Origin: Cryptomeria japonica | Lineage: Eukaryota > Streptophyta > Pinopsida > Cupressales > Cupressaceae | Direction of reading: 5' to 3' | Assembly (NCBI RefSeq): GCF_030272615.1 | Contig: NC_081410.1 | Coordinates: 145,506,349 to 145,570,348 of the forward strand | Length of the DNA: 64,000 nt | Part shown: one piece after another, positions 22,464-34,899 of the stretch | How positions within the stretch are numbered: the first letter of the stretch is position 1 | How the letters are laid out: each line of letters opens with the position of its first letter | Notes under the pieces: generated by a model | Databases searched by the model: none | The model's input: only the letters and a program-made list of their open reading frames with translations | Told to the model about the DNA's origin: nothing | Position numbers and translations under genes: made by a program

Positions 22464-25400
22464 CTAGAATACGTCTGCTAATAACAAGTTTAAGCTCTGT
22501 ATAAACCTATTATTGTCCTTCATAGCTACCTCAATTCTCTGAATCATACCGGTGAGATGATGCATATGTTCCTCTGGTGTCTTTTGTCCTTGAACTAATG
22601 CCTCAGAGATTTCTTTCCTTAGAGAGATAAGGTTATCTAACTTAGGACTAAGTTTGCACTTAAGCTATTTGGCTTTTCCCTTGATCCTTTCTTTCTCTTT
22701 CTCTAACTTCTCCAGTTTTTCCTCAAATCCAATCATTTCTTGTTCAATAACTGATATAGGTTCAGATGAACCAATGATATTATCATCTATATCATTTATC
22801 TCCTTTTGAACTTTGTTAATTTCCTTATCAATGTTAGTTGTCAATGTATTTGTCTTGCAAGTATCTCTGTATAGTTCTTTATACTCCAAAATTGTTTTAT
22901 TCAGTGCCGGTAAAAGTGTATTGATGTGTTCCGTGCACTTGTTTATTATTTCCTCAAAGAATTTGCCTTTCTCCTTTTCCATTTTCTCCTTGAATGTTTC
23001 CTCATTTATTTGATCAACTGTCAGTATATTACCAGTAATATATTTAGACAATGTGTCTAACTGACTTAAAGAATCCTTTACATGCTCTAAATTGCATTTG
23101 GGTGCAATCAACTTAAGAATGGGAATTGTGTCATCAATTGCCTTATAGGCCAATGCATTACAATATGTTACTTTCTTTATTGAATCCAAAACTACTTCAA
23201 TCACATTAATAGGTCTAAATTTTGTTAGTGAAGTACCAGATGTCTGGCCAACTACCTTTACAATTTATGTGCTTCTAGTGGGAGTAACCAATTTGCCTGA
23301 ATCGACCTCTGGTGGGTCAGTCTATGTTTGTAGTTACACTAGCAATGGTTTTGGTTTCTCTGTGATTGTCAGTTTCACTATCTCAATGTGTACTTGTGAC
23401 TATGTCGGTTTCTAAGTTTGTTTTTCTGTGTTATCCACTGTCAGTGTCTCAGTTACTGTCTATGCAGGTTTCTTAGTGCTTGCATCAATATTATCAGTAA
23501 CCATTCCACTGTCCACTGAATTCTCAGCTTGCTCTGCTTGTGTCTCAACCCCAATATTATTTGCTTGTGTTCCAACCTCAATATTATCTATTGGTTGCTC
23601 AGTAGTAATATCATTTTTCTTTTCCTCTGTGTTCTCCTTATCAAATACAATGTTTACTTCCTAAGTGTCAATATTCATAGTGTACAAAATTTCTGACTCG
23701 GGGTTGGTATCCTCATGTGGTGTATCCACATTCTCAGTAGTCGGTGTGCTATCAATCTATATCGATGGAGTAACCAAAGGTGGTGGTAGGTTTTCAGTTA
23801 CTTTAATGTTGGGTAATCCACCTACTTTACTTTTCCCCTTGTCTATGTCCTTTTGATAAACTTTGAAAGTTTTCTTTGGTATGTTCAACTCTTCCTGTTT
23901 TTCCTTCTCTACAAAGAAAATATCCCACTTGTTTGTTGTTTCTTCTGCAATTTCATTTACCCTGCCAGCCATTAGGCTCACATGTCGATGTCCACTTACA
24001 AAAATTGATCTATTAGCTTCACTAATTAATTCATCAATTTCTTCTATAGAGTTGACTAGATGTATAGCAAGTAGTTTTTCAATCTTTAGTTTCTTGTCAA
24101 GCTTCATGACTGCAATCCTTTTTGCATCTAACCGCCTGTACAATTCACTAGGAAAATCATCTACAACTTAAATTAATACTTTCTTGTAAATATCAAAATG
24201 TAAAATAATGTTGTTCTCAATACTTTCCTTTTCTTCATTAGTAAATGTATTGTATGGTTTGCTAACATTAGCTAAGTTGCCTTCATCAATTATTTCACTC
24301 AATAAGTTATCTAGAGGTGGTATCACTTGTTGATTTTTCTTCTTTGGTTTCAACTTCTTTGCCGATGGTCTCACTTCCTATTGCTTTTTCCTTGGTGTAC
24401 TTGTTTTCTTGGGAGGAGGAGAGGGTACCGGTGAAGGTTTTCTCTTTCTATCAACTCTTTTAAACTCAGCAGGAATTTCACTGTCAGAGGATGTACCAAC
24501 CAGTGAGAGATGTGCCTCCAGTTGTAATCCTTCTAAGTCACTTTCCTTTATTCTAGTTATGTTCATGACATTTATTTCCTTAACTTGTTTAGATGCACTT
24601 CTTATGTACTTTTCTCTTCTCTTTCTCTGTTTCAATGTTTGTACATCACTTTCTATTGTTCGTGCATTTCCAAAACCCTTTCCTTTTGGTTCTCTAGGGG
24701 CTTCTAATAGGGATTTGGCATAAGTTTCAATGATGTTTACATCTGCCCCATACCCCATTTATATTACCCATACAGTTCTAGGAAGAAATGCCTCCATCCA
24801 GATCTCATCCTTTTTAATCACAAAACATATTTCCTTCTCATATGTGTCTACAATACTTTGTGGTAGTCTCTCTCTTGTTTTCATTTTTGCTTTAAATGTT
24901 TTGAAGTACTATGTTATATTGTTATCCTTATCAGTGCCCATACCGGTGAATATTTCTAACAGTTGTTTGCCTACAGGTATATCATAACCAAAGTCTTTCT
25001 TACCAATATCGGGAACCTGTTTTGTGAGATACAACATCAGACATAACAGAAGATTGCCAAAATGAAAAGTACCTTTCTTATCACCTTTTATCTTTTTCAG
25101 ATTATCTATCAATTCATCCTTTAACCACTCACATACATCTATTTTTGCATCATTGTTGACCATATCATATGCACTTTTAATACAAAGATTGGAAACAGAG
25201 TTGAGTCAGTTTGCATGTGTGGTTTTGTAACCTAGGATCATGCTTATAAATCTAACATTCTCATCTTTAACATCATTTACTCTCAGGGATCTGCTGTCAT
25301 ATGTCACTCTTGTTAATGTCATGACAGTATTATTAGGAACCTTCTTAGTCTTATCTGGCCTGCTACCGGTGGAGGGTAAACCAGTCACCGCCCTAATTGC

Positions 25401-25805
25401 TTGTTTGGTGATTTTACATACAGAATCTAGCCAAAAGAATTCTCCATGAACTCTGCTAAGGACAATCCTTACTACCTCCTTAGGAAAATCAAGGATGTCC
25501 AAGATTTCCACAAAACCTAAAGTTTCAATAACCTTGTGTTTGGGTTTCACATTTCCATTTTCATCACAGATAACAGTTTTAAACATTTTCAATATTTCCT
25601 TTGAACCTAATTCCTTAATATTGCAATGAATATAGATTTTAGGGTCTTCAGCATATGCAACACCTTTTGGAATTTTTTAAAAACCACCTAGGGAATCATC
25701 CTATTTCACTATCTTGAGAATGATCTTAAAAATGGGTCTAGGGTGCTTCACAACTTCTACAACAGTAGGGTTTGCAATAAATTCCATAGCAGAGGAGGAA
25801 GCCAT
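22464..25805 (-). pseudogene. B ORF2: large unknown protein
   Basis: Colinear with A ORF2. The start MASS is at 25805 and the last stop at 22464. Open blocks on the minus strand: 25206-25592 (VLSRVHGEFFWLDS, GLPSTGSRPDKTKKVPNNTV), 24909-25163 (GTFHFGNLLLCLMLY), 24378-24758, 24168-24374, 23757-24143 and 22665-23204 (coiled coil). The C-terminus continues past a stop with LISLRKEISEALVQG. Two amber codons fall at the same place as in A: one early, before DDxLGxF, and one in KKQ-stop-EVRP near 24375. The linker at about 23270-23640 is badly decayed. Function unknown; nothing seen argues for an enzyme. Confidence 0.65.
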
Positions 25806-26109
25806 TAATAAATACCTTAATCTGCTTGATAATGGTTTGAGTGCTTGAAAGAACTTGCTTCACTTCTTCATCATGGATGCCCTCACTCGAATTTCATGCT
25901 CTCTGAAAGTTTGAATGCTCGGTGAATTGAAAAAGAGGGAAAATCACTAATTTATAATGTCTTTTCCTCCAACAACCGCATTAAATGCTCACCGGTTAAG
26001 TGAAACTTAACACATCTGTCGATAGAGAAGAAGTCCATCTCCTCACCATCAACCGAGGGTAAACTTGCATGATTTTCAACTTGGTGCAATACCCCCAAGG
26101 GTTACTTTT

Positions 26110-27249
26110 TTAGTTGGATGAAGAGTCTCTTGTCAGTGGAGTAATACTTTGTTCTACCGGTGAAGGAATAGCCTCATCAACATTCTGATCTGTCTTTCTA
26201 ATCCATTGTCTTGAAAATTCTTTCTTTACCTCATCAATCTTCTCTTTGCCTTTCAAACTAGGTCCTTTATTGTTTGCCAGTGAAGTCTTGCTTCTACAAA
26301 ATTTTGCAATATGTCCAATCTTGTTACAAGCATAACAAGTCACATTGTTCTTTTGAATAACCTTTCCATATCCTATGTCAGTTTGTGTTTTGCATTGATT
26401 AGATAAGTACCCAAATCTTCCACAAACATAACATCTTACATTCATTCTACAGTTTTCTGAATTGTGACCAATTTTGTTGCATTTGGAACATTGACTGGTG
26501 GGTGCATTAATGTTCTGATTGTTTCTAGTTCTACACTGATTTTCTCTATGACCATACTTGTTACAGTTAAAACATTTCCCATTAAAATTTTAAGCATTGG
26601 GTTGTCTTATCGGTTCACTGTGATCATGATTGTTTGCAATATCGGAACTTTCTCCAACTTCAAATCCAAGTCCATTAGTGTTTCCATTAGGTTTCTGACT
26701 TTTCAACATACCATCAAGTTCTTCTGAACTTTTCTTGAATTTATCTTTATGTTGATTTGCAGTAGCCAACTCATTTTCTAGAATTCCCTTTTGTCTCATA
26801 AGTTCAGTTTTATCATGTTCCATGTGAATCAAATCTGTCTTCAACATATCATTTTCATGACTCGGTCTTAGATTTTTATTTCCAGCATCATTGAGTCTTC
26901 TAGTCAAGTCATCTTCATTCTTCTTTCTGTCTTCAATGTCTTTACAAAATCTCATAGTCATGTCTTGTATTTCATTCCTTAAAGTCATTTTTTTTTGCCT
27001 CATCTTGCTTACAAGCTCATTAAGAGTTTCCTTTTCTTCATCATCACTCTGCATCTTCTCATGAAGTTCTTTTCTCTTATTTCTAGCAATAGTGAGATTC
27101 TCCTGAAGTCCTTGAATGAATTCTTGTGCAGTCCTTAGATCATCTTCAAGTTTGATATTCTTCAACTTCTCTGCATCATAGTCCTCAAGAGCTCCTTCTA
27201 ATTTCTTTCTTAAGTTCTCCATCTGTGTCGGTGTCAAAATCTTCCTCAA
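26110..27249 (-). pseudogene. B ORF1: Gag-like coiled coil with four CCHC knuckles
   Basis: Starts MRKILTPTQM at 27249, about 30 bases after the primer site, with one coiled-coil reading frame to a TAA near 26590. After the stop the same frame continues with CFNCNKYGHRENQC, CSKCNKIGHNSENC, CYVCGRFGYLSNQC (His to Tyr) and CYACNKIGHIAKFC, then ends SSSN-stop at 26110. Better preserved than the A copy: one stop, no frameshift. Role and missing capsid head as described for A. Confidence 0.8.
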
Positions 27250-27278
27250 GTTGTTAGACTTTTGAAAATAGAGGACTA

Positions 27279-27291
27279 GGCTCTGATACCA
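27279..27291 (-). promoter_or_regulatory. B primer binding site (initiator Met tRNA)
   Basis: Minus strand TGGTATCAGAGCC, two bases inside the 5' LTR. Confidence 0.9.
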
Positions 27292-27293
27292 AT

Positions 27294-28083
27294 TGTTAGG
27301 ATTAATGATAGTTTCAAAGATACTGAGAGGGGGGATGAATTAGTATCTAAACGGTTAATAGAATATTTAACCTTATTAAGTACTTTGCATTCCAAAACAG
27401 TGTACCAGTAAACAAGAATTAATGCAATAAATAGGAACAGTAAAGACAACATAGAAAGCACACCATAACACAAGATGTTTAACGAGGAAACCCGGTGTGG
27501 GAAAAACCTTGGTGTGATTTGTTACCCACAATATTCACTCACTGGCCAATGAAAGGATATTACTTACATGAGGGGCCTACACATGCAGGAAGGCCAACTG
27601 CCTAGAGCTCACTGCTCAATTACAAAAGGAAGTCTCACTGACTTACAAAATGGATTATGAGAATCCAATATAATGTATTGCTACAATTCAACATCTGCTA
27701 TGCCAGGTTCAGTACCGGTTTAAGCTCATACTATAACCATAAACCTTATAGAAAATCTACCTTAATATTCGCTCATCACTTCTACATTATCCATGTCCAT
27801 CCTATCTATATCAAAATGATTTACAAGGTCTCATACATATATGACTCTTATTACAATATGCCATGTCGGCTTTACAAAAGATATTTACAATTAAATACAA
27901 TAAACAAAATCCTGTCGGCTAGAGTGTCGGTATACATTGTTGTCGTTATCGATGAAGTGTCTGTCAATGCCGGTGTCTGCTAATGATTTACCAGATGAAT
28001 ATCAGGTGGTTGCCTGTAGGTTGTCGGTATATTTCCATCAATGAAAACACCATTATTTCTCACTAGATTTTAGAATGCCAACA
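27294..28083 (-). repeat. B 5' LTR
   Basis: 790 bp with TG...CA ends. Similar to the A LTRs at both ends (TGTTGGCATT start, C-run and ATCCTAACA-type end) but different in between, so A and B are two subfamilies. Confidence 0.9.
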
Positions 28084-28088
28084 AAAAT

Positions 28089-29040
28089 AGAGTCCCTCAA
28101 GAACCCCAAAAGTTCCATTTACCACCAAGTCAACAAGAAGAAACCTAGCTATAAGCAGATCCTCAAGTGTAAAAATTTTATGTACATCAACTGCAAGCTC
28201 TTTTTGAAACATCGTACCTTCTTGCATCATTTCCATGATTACCTTCATGGTTACCACAACGAGTTTTATGAGGAACCTTTGAGAACCCGTGCTTTCTATC
28301 AAAGATTAGGATTATCTCAAGGCATCAACAGGAGCGACCACATCCCATTGTCCAACTTGCCCTACCCTAAAATCACTTATTTATTCATTTGTCCATTAAA
28401 GGTAACCTTCGTATCTTTCCATTTCTTTTCTTTAATCTATCCTTTTCTTTCATAATCATTGCCATCCTTTTTCTTCCATAATAATTGTCATAATCTCTAA
28501 GGACTTGGTATAATAATCAACCAATTTTTGATCCTCAATATCAATTGGTCATCAACCTTAATCCAACATCAATCATTCAATCTCCCAATCCAAGGTCAGC
28601 ACTTTGTAAAAGTTTGACTTAGACCTTTTATCATCAATCAAATCCATAATTAGCCTTGTGCTTGAGAGAGAATCTATCTCAACTATATTGCCTAATTAAT
28701 CCTAATCATTTGGGTTGACCAAAACCCCAATCCTTTGCCCTATTTTTCTTAGGAATGAAGTATATCCTACGTAGAAAAAAGGCTTGATCAAGTTTAAACC
28801 TAAGGTTTGAGTTTGGCCTAGCTTGGTTACTACCTCATTTTCTGGCCCACCCCATATATGTCCTAACCCAAGGGCTGAGATATCATCTAATCAATCTGGT
28901 CCTAATCCAAGGACCATCAAATCATTTTCAATCCAATCCTAATCAAATCAATTGCTAAGTTTGTGTCATAACTTTTCTCACCAAGTCCAATCCATCCCAA
29001 AATCCCTTCTTGTCATTTTCATCTTTGAGGTTACCCATGT
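28089..29040 (+). other. G1 leader, right part
   Basis: Continuation of 14715 after element B. No gene is supported; the apparent ORF 28075-28455 begins inside the B LTR. The text is rich in CAATC/CCAAT-like words but shows no clear motif. Confidence 0.5.
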
Positions 29041-31065
29041 ATGGTCTTGACTTGCTCTCAAAAAGAGAAGATGGTTGATGAAGGTAATGAGATGCCTAAA
29101 ACTAGTCACCTCTTTGATAAAGATCCCCAACTAGAGGAACAACTCATTGATCAACTTGAAATTTCCCTACATTTACAATCCTTCATAGAGGATCCTTACA
29201 ATCAAGAGATGATGGAAATATTTTTCAAATCCAATCATAATGGGCTAGTAGCTCAACTCATCACTCAAGGGGCACGTTTGCCCCCTGATTTCAATCAATC
29301 TATTTTTTACAAGCCACCAGAAGGTGACCTTGTGGACCAAGCTATTCTTGATACTCTTCTTCACCCACCACCTGTGATTTCTATGTCAGCAACTTTCGTA
29401 CCTCCAAATTTTATTCCTCCAAACACTTCTAATCCACTTATTTCTCAACCTCCAAGGTCATCAACACCCCTTCCCAATTCTCTCAATTACATCAACACTA
29501 GTCTACCTCCTATCATATCAGATCTCAAAACACTTCTCAACCTCACGCTTCCTCTTATCAATACATTGGTGGTGGTATCTCGTCCTATCCAACTAAATCC
29601 CAAGGTTTAACACAGGTCATTCCCCCATTTCCAAAATCAACAACCTGAGGATATGAAGGACCTTATCAAACATTTCAAGGATGGGACTAATAAGAGACCC
29701 TACACTTTCAAAGAAATATGTCCTTGTCTGTATGATACTTCCATTTCAGTCGCCCCATATCCCTCAGGTTTTGAAATGCCCAAGTTTGAAAAGTACAATG
29801 GCAAGAGTGACCCAAAATACAATGCCCATGAATTTTATATCCTTTTTCAAGAGGTCTCTTATAGTGGTGTCTACCTTAGAATAGTTTTTCCTAAAACTCT
29901 TAGTGGAGATGCCCTCACTTCGTTCTCCACCTTACCCCATGGCTCCATCAAATCATTCTCTAACTTTATGGAGAATTTTATGTACCACACATATAACATT
30001 GAGAATGATGCCTCTATGATGGACCTTGCAACACAAAGAAGATGTTTGTAGAAACCATTGCCATCTTCCTTCAAACATGGTGGCATCTCATCAAAAAATT
30101 CCCTTGGGACATACCAAAGTCGTTTCAAATTGAGTTATTCTAGCATAACCTGGTACCATAAAAATCTTGTCCCTTGACTTGTCAATGCTTGGACACATTT
30201 GAGAAAATCACTAAGAAGGGTGTAGCCTTAGAGCATGTCCTCTTAGAGGAACTTTATCAAAATCTAATCAAGGTTCTTCCTCGTATAATGACAAGCCCAA
30301 GTATTGGTCCAAAAATAAAAATGTTGTCAATATGGAGTCAGTGATGCCAAGTATGTTCAGACTTTGACCATCCCCTCCAAACCTCCCACCACCAATAATC
30401 TAATCAACACCCAAACTAACCCCTGCAATGAATCTCAACCCTGCAATAATGTCTCCATCCAAGGTTGACCTCCCTGTCCTAACAATCAATCCCAATGTGA
30501 GTACACTCTACTTGTCGAACCCATTGAAGTCATCTTCTAGAAGCTTATCAAGGTTGCCATCGTTGTATTTCCAATGACCCACCCTTTTGATCCAAATCAA
30601 CCAAAACCCTAATGGTATAATGAGAATGAATATTGTGACTACCATTGTGTCAACAGTCATGATACAGACAAGTGTATGAAACTTAAGAATTACATTCAAG
30701 ACTTAATTGACAAGGGTGATATTGAGGTTGCAACCACTAAGCCTGGTAATTCAAATGACAAACTCAACATGTACTAAGATCCTTTTTTTGAACATGGTAA
30801 GGACAAAGCCTCATCATCTCATGAAGTACATTATGATTACACCAATTACATCTCTGACTATGACTCCTTGGTAGTCCACATAGAGCCTATTGATACCCAC
30901 ATCAACACCATCACAATCCAAGGAGTTGATACTCCTCTCACCTCTCACAAACTTAGGGTAACCATTCAAGGTTTCCCTCCCTTACAATCATCAAACCAAC
31001 CCTCCCAAGCTAATATAATCATTCAATGTGCCTCACCTTCGACACTATATTCTCAAAATGACTAA
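29041..31065 (+). pseudogene. G1 gag
   Basis: 29041-29610 is open from MVLTCSQ. It has LHLQSFIEDPYNQEMMEIF and LVAQLITQGARLPPDF, then a Pro/Ser-rich part. 29653-30051 is the capsid (Retrotrans_gag) region with FEMPKFEKYNGKSDPK, ALTSFSTLPHGSI and a FMYHTYNI ending. From 30052 on, stops are frequent. A knuckle-like motif, YCDYHCVNSHDTDKC, lies near 30640, followed by KLKNYIQDLIDKGDIEV. The order and the knuckle type are those of plant Tat-lineage gypsy Gag. The last block ends at a TAA near 31063. It is not functional as it stands. Confidence 0.75.
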
Positions 31066-31314
31066 AGCGTCACTACCCATACATGGAGAGTAACCATTGA
31101 GAGAGTTCCTCCTCCTCGGCAAGCCCCCATGTCATCCACCTACCACTATGATATCCTTGATCATCTCGGTAAGATTCTTGCATAGATCTCCATACCGAAA
31201 CTCCTCAAGACTTCACCCATTCATAAAGAGATCCTTGAGCAAGCCCTTCTAGAATCCTGCATCCCCAGTAACATTAATGCAATCCAATTCCAAGCCCTCA
31301 TTGACAACCTTGTT

Positions 31315-31770
31315 GTGCAAGACTATCTTGTCTTTGCATCCAAGGATGCTCCATCTACAGATACATCCCATAATAAACCCCTACACATTGAGGCTATTGT
31401 TCAAAAACTTAAAATCAAGAGGGTCCTTATAAACTGTGGATCTTGCCTAAATCTTTGTACATACAAATTGATTAAACAACTGGGTATCTTTGAAGACTTG
31501 GTTGACACATCTGGCAAGATCATAATAAAGGCCTATGATGATACAGAAAGAGTCTCCAAAGGCACCATAACACCACCTCTTCAAGTGGGCCCTAAAAATA
31601 TAGAACCTACATGTCAAGTCTTGTACATTGATCTCCATTACAATATTCTCCTTAGTCGCCCATGGATCCACTCCATTCAAGTCGTTCCAACCAATTATCT
31701 CCAATGCCTTAAATTCCCTTCCAATACTGCAAACACCTTGAAGGGAAACACCCTTATCATTTCCCACTTA
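31315..31770 (+). pseudogene. G1 aspartic protease
   Basis: The ORF 31315-31851 contains VLINCGSCLNLCTYKL, where plant gypsy proteases have a D-x-G-S active site. The catalytic Asp codon now reads Asn, so it should be inactive. Downstream are GTITPPLQVGP and LHYNILLSRPWIHSIQ, the usual C-terminal signature with LGRPWIH. After about 31770 the frame is out of register. A G-patch-like YKGHGLKPQEQ motif (about 32110-32160), common between protease and RT in this lineage, follows. Confidence 0.75.
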
Positions 31771-32889
31771 ATACACCCCCTTTGCCACCTCCAACTAACC
31801 CATCAAATGTCGCATCCACTTTGTCCCAACCTAAGATTAATGTTAAGATAATTGACAATAGCTATGACAAATACATAATTCAAAATGCTCTCTATGTGGG
31901 TCAACTCCCACCCTTTCCTAAGTCATATGGAAAACCTAAAGAAATCAAGATTCAAAATAAACCCACCATGAAATGCAAGAAAACCACCTTTCAGTAGTGG
32001 GGCCCACTTGATGAAGAAAGCCTAGAAACTGATGTCACTTCTTGGCTATACTGGGAAGAAGATGAAGCACTAGCAAATATCCCCAAACAGATGTATCCTA
32101 AAGCATATGCTATTATAGATAAGATGGGTTATAAAGGACATGGTCTCAAACCACAAGAACAAAGAGAAAATCACCCATCTCTCCAGTCTCCTACAAACAT
32201 AATAGGGGCTTGGGTTACTCACCAGTGCCTAAAATCACTACCACCCGTGCTCCGACGGACCCTCCTTCTAAAATCAAAGACTCCTGCGAAGAGGAATTCC
32301 GTGAAGTGCCTTTTGAATACCTTGATGATCTATTTAATGATGCCTACATTAACACCATCACCCCCATGGCCCCTTCCACCCCATCTAAACTTCAACTCCT
32401 CCACCCTGAACTTATTGATCAGGACCAACAAGGACCATCTATTCTTGACATATGTGCTGATAATAATGCCCTCTTGGTATTACTTACTATGTGAGATCTT
32501 GAAGATCACACATCCATGAATAGAATCCAACTCAACAGGGAGGCATACTTTGGTAGTCAAGTCAACTCCCTTATTCGCAAAAGTGAAAATTAAAAGAAAA
32601 ATCATAAGTCCCCTAGCGAAAACCTCTCTAAGGTGCCTTTGGACTCAGAAAAAGTAAAAATAAAGGATGTATCTTCTAGTGAAAACCTAGGTCAAGTGCT
32701 AGAAGATGAGGGACTCAACTTTCCTACCATGGTTCCCCTGTATTAGGAGAAATCACCCTTGCTCATCAAAGAAACAAACACTATCAACATGGGTACATAT
32801 GAGAATCCAAAAAATATGCTCATTGTAAAGTCTCTTACAGAATAGGAGAAACATAACTTCATATAATTTCTTCAAGAGACACAAGTGAA

Positions 32890-33850
32890 TTTTGTCTAGT
32901 CTTATGCTGACATGAAATGTCTTGACCCAGAGTTGGTAGTACACAATCTTGTTGTCAAACCTGATGCCAAGCTAGTTAAACAAAAGCTCCACAAGTTACC
33001 CCACTAGTCAAAGAAAAATTATAGAAAATGTTGGATGTTGGATTCATCAAACCCAGTGATTATCTTGAGTGGGTTTCAAATAGTGTACCTGTCGGCAAGC
33101 CTGCTGGGGGAATAAGGATATGCATGGACTTTATAGACCTCAATAAAGCATGTCCAAAGGATGATTTCCCCTTGCCAAACACAGACATGATGGTGGACCT
33201 CATAGCTAGACATGAGATGCTATCCTTAATGGATGGATTCTCTAGATACAACCAAATCAAGACGTTGAAGAAGACCAACATAAAATAACATTCACTACTC
33301 CTTGGGGCACATTTTTATATTAAGGCATGCCTTTTGGATTAAAGAATGCAGGAGAAACTTATCAGTGAGCAATACCAACCATCTTCCATGACCTCTTGCA
33401 CAACATTATAGAATATTATGTGGATGATCTCCTAAGTAAGTCTAAAACATGAGAAGAGAACATTATTGTCCTAAGGAAAATCTTTAAAAGACTGAAGAAA
33501 TAGAAGTTGTGTCTTAACCCTAAGAAGTGTGTCTTTGGGGTCACATCAGAAAAATTGTTGGGATTCATAGTCTCTCGCAGTGGAATCGAAGTGGATCCTA
33601 CCAAAGTCAAAGAAATAATGGAAATGCCTCCTCCTAAGACACTCATAAAACTTTGTGGTCTTCAAGGTAAGCTTCAGTCTATCCATCGATTCATTGCACA
33701 ACTTGCAAACACGTGTCATCCATTTGCACATATCCTATGCAAGGATACTAAGTTTAAATGGGACTGCTTATGCCAAAAGGCCTTTCATAAACTGAAACAA
33801 TATTTGGCCTCCCCTCCATTTTTTATGCCACCTATTCTAGGTTAACCCCT
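32890..33850 (+). pseudogene. G1 reverse transcriptase
   Basis: Starts near SYADMKCLDPELVVHNL. 33028-33288 is open, with GFIKPSDYLEWVSNSVPV, GGIRICMDFIDLNKACPKDD and the LSLMDGFSRYNQI block. The catalytic YVDD is at 33417-33428, but in another frame after stops. 33507-33845 has NPKKCVFGVTSEKLLGFIVS, the RT thumb/connection. This is a typical Ty3/gypsy RT broken by at least six stops or shifts, several at positions where TGG or CAA would be expected. Confidence 0.85.
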
Positions 33851-33854
33851 ACTC

Positions 33855-34285
33855 TTGTACATATTAGCAAGTGTAGTGGTGTTGGGAGAATTACTCGCAC
33901 AAACAAATGACAAAGGGAAAGAGCATGCAATATACTACATCAACCACACTCTTGTTGGATATGAACTCAACTATATGCCCATAGAAATAGCTTGTCTTGC
34001 ATTGGTTTTTAGCACTCAGAAGCTTTGCCACTATATGCTTAACAACAAGACCAAAATCATAGCAAAGATTGACCCTCTCAAGTACTTGTTGTCTAAAGTT
34101 ACTCTCACAAGACACACAACAAAATGGGTTATGTTATTAAGTGAGTTTGACATTGAGTATGTACACAGAAAAGAAATCAAAGGAAAAATCATAGCTAATC
34201 AATTAGTTGATGCAACACTTCAAGGTGATCACCCCCTCATAGCAGAATTTTCTAATGATTCCATAATGACTGTCACCAAGTCTAC
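33855..34285 (+). pseudogene. G1 RNase H (first)
   Basis: Open 33855-34322. GKEHAIYYINHTLVGYELNY and PIEIACLALVFSTQKL match the gypsy RT-associated RNase H block, and KWVMLLSEFDIEYVHRKEIK matches its end. Missing the very start, which is out of frame before 33855. Confidence 0.75.
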
Positions 34286-34680
34286 AAAATGGCAGTTGTA
34301 CTTTCATGGTTCCTGCACATAACATGGATTGAGGGAAGGTATATTGTTGATTACACCTCAAGGATATTGCATCTCTAGGTCCTACAATATAGATTTTGTA
34401 TGTACAAACAACATAGAAAAGTATGAAGCTTTAATTACTAGACTCTATTTAGCTATCTAATGGAAGATCACAGAATTGCAAGTCTACAAAGATTCCCAAC
34501 TTGTCATAAAACAATTTCATGATGAATATTAGACAAAGGATGAAAATTTGCTCCCTTATCGCCACATGGTTGAATATCTCAGGCAACATTGCACCTTCAT
34601 TCAGTTTGAGTAAGTTCCTAGGAAAAACAACAGAGTGTTGATGCAATAGCTACAATTGGTTCCCTCTTACAGATGCTCAC
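34286..34680 (+). pseudogene. G1 second (archaeal/plant-type) RNase H
   Basis: KWQLYFHGSCT begins the domain; the first catalytic Asp of the usual FDGS is His here. Next are a NNIEKYEALITRLYLAI block with the catalytic Glu, and LQVYKDSQLVIKQ with the Asp. Several TAG/TAA codons interrupt it. A second RNase H after the RT-RH pair is a mark of the Tat lineage (established knowledge). Confidence 0.7.
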
Positions 34681-34899
34681 AAATAGTAAAAAAATGTGAG
34701 TTCTTGGTTGAGAATCTTTTAGTACCGGCATATGATGTCCCTAACTCAAAAATGGTATGTGTCTTTGTTGGTCCTAACTCCCCATGGTACCAAGAAACCT
34801 TCACCTACCTTTAGGATAACATCATCCCCCCTCAACTACCAAAACCTAACAACAAACATTTATCCATCGATCTGCTCACTACACTATCCTAGGTGATAC

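Larger units (their letters stand above)
14716..28083 (-). mobile_element. B: pol-less two-ORF LTR retrotransposon, split by A
   Basis: On the minus strand: 5' LTR 27294-28083, Met primer site, ORF1, ORF2, polypurine tract, and a 3' LTR divided into 14716-15231 and 21966-22228 by element A. Flanks are AAAAC on the left and AAAAT on the right, a 5-bp target duplication with one transition. ORF1 and ORF2 are colinear with A. No pol motifs were seen. B must predate A, because A sits in its LTR. Confidence 0.9.

Noticed and set aside
28075-28455. 126-codon ORF
   Set aside because: Its first codons are the end of the B LTR; the rest is G1 leader with no homologous frame.
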